In this document: positions 33,492 to 33,575 of the stretch, piece by piece | Numbering within the stretch: the stretch's first letter is position 1 | Layout: every line of letters starts with the position of its first letter | Source of the DNA: Bacteroidales bacterium | GTDB lineage: Bacteria > Bacteroidota > Bacteroidia > Bacteroidales > UBA10428 | Assembly: GCA_016929525.1 (NCBI GenBank) | Contig: JAFGIP010000122.1 | Coordinates: 1 to 33,575, forward strand | Length of the DNA: 33,575 bases | Direction: 5' to 3' | Position numbers and translations under genes: made by a program | Notes under the pieces: model-generated | What the model was told of the DNA's origin: nothing | The model's input: the letters and a program-made list of their open reading frames with translations, nothing else | Database searches by the model: none

Positions 33492-33575
33492 CTACCTTAT
33501 AGCTTCATAACAATAACCGTGAGTATAAGAGCTGACAATAATACGCCCCTTCTCTCCGTTTTCTCCAGGGAAAAC
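33492..33575 (-). CDS. Possible 3' end of a gene entering from the right edge
   Basis: Two minus-strand frames are open to the window edge. One ends at 33492 (VFPGENGEKGRII then VSSYTHGYCYEAIR), the other at 33497 (FSLEKTERRGV then LLSALILTVIVMKL). The second has a charged-then-hydrophobic look like a membrane protein segment. Too little is visible to choose between them or to name a family. The 150 bases between it and the plug-type gene show nothing else. Confidence 0.25.
   Translation of the reverse strand, partial: VFPGENGEKGRIIVSSYTHGYCYEAIR

Noticed and set aside
1-33575. tRNA, rRNA or prophage genes
   Set aside because: No cloverleaf, rRNA segment, integrase, capsid or tail gene was recognised anywhere in the window.

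Overview
The window looks like a chromosomal segment of a Bacteroidota bacterium, probably a Bacteroidales or Marinilabiliales-type anaerobe or facultative anaerobe. The reasons are: gliding/type IX secretion genes (gldD, gldE, a DUF5103 'plug' protein); Bacteroidetes-type -7 promoter elements (TAnnTTTG); few Shine-Dalgarno sequences; the mutY-ssb-gldE-gldD neighbourhood; a 30-codon AURKAIP1/COX24-type ribosomal protein gene; ferredoxin-dependent KorAB; and a Na+-translocating NADH:quinone reductase. All calls come from reading the sequence and recalling protein families; no database search was run.

Layout. 1-1180: the left edge, an orphan secreted protein and a DivIC/FtsB-like division protein (minus). 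1317-3430: pruA (plus), facing a small secreted Kunitz/BPTI-domain protein (minus), and upstream of that a candidate structured small RNA with a strong intrinsic terminator. 3564-8430: a minus-strand run of mutY, ssb, gldE, gldD, an Sfp-type phosphopantetheinyl transferase and a GGGP-synthase-like gene. 8567-12965: plus-strand HU gene, the 30-codon ribosomal protein gene, RNase G/E and DsbD. 13140-19209: korA-korB and a 989-residue protein with two receiver-like domains joined to a PEP-synthase-type ATP-grasp. A decayed IS200/RAYT transposase tail (about 19301-19454) separates these from a convergent fused E1 alpha-beta 2-oxoacid dehydrogenase (19551-21980).

21981-23856 is an unusually gene-poor accessory stretch. 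It holds a long perfect hairpin, a small membrane protein, three adjacent repeat arrays that all have a period of about 21 bp, and a cluster of REP-like palindromes inside a 55-bp direct repeat. It ends at a second small membrane protein, whose cysteine pattern resembles the NQR maturation factor NqrM.

24046-31876 is the NQR locus on the minus strand: nqrA-B-C-D-E-F and then apbE. Between nqrF and apbE lie a 151-bp MITE-like element and a VapBC-type toxin-antitoxin pair with its own palindrome-bearing promoter. 32075-33340 is a type IX secretion plug-type protein (plus).

Functional picture: KorAB supplies reduced ferredoxin and 2-oxoacid chemistry. Nqr couples NADH oxidation to sodium export; its flavins are attached by ApbE and its Fe centre is possibly matured by the NqrM-like protein. 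GldD/GldE and the plug protein belong to gliding/type IX secretion. The most interesting items are the bacterial Kunitz protein, the candidate 6S-like RNA, the tripartite 21-bp repeat locus, the receiver/PEP-synthase hybrid and the paired NqrM-like proteins.
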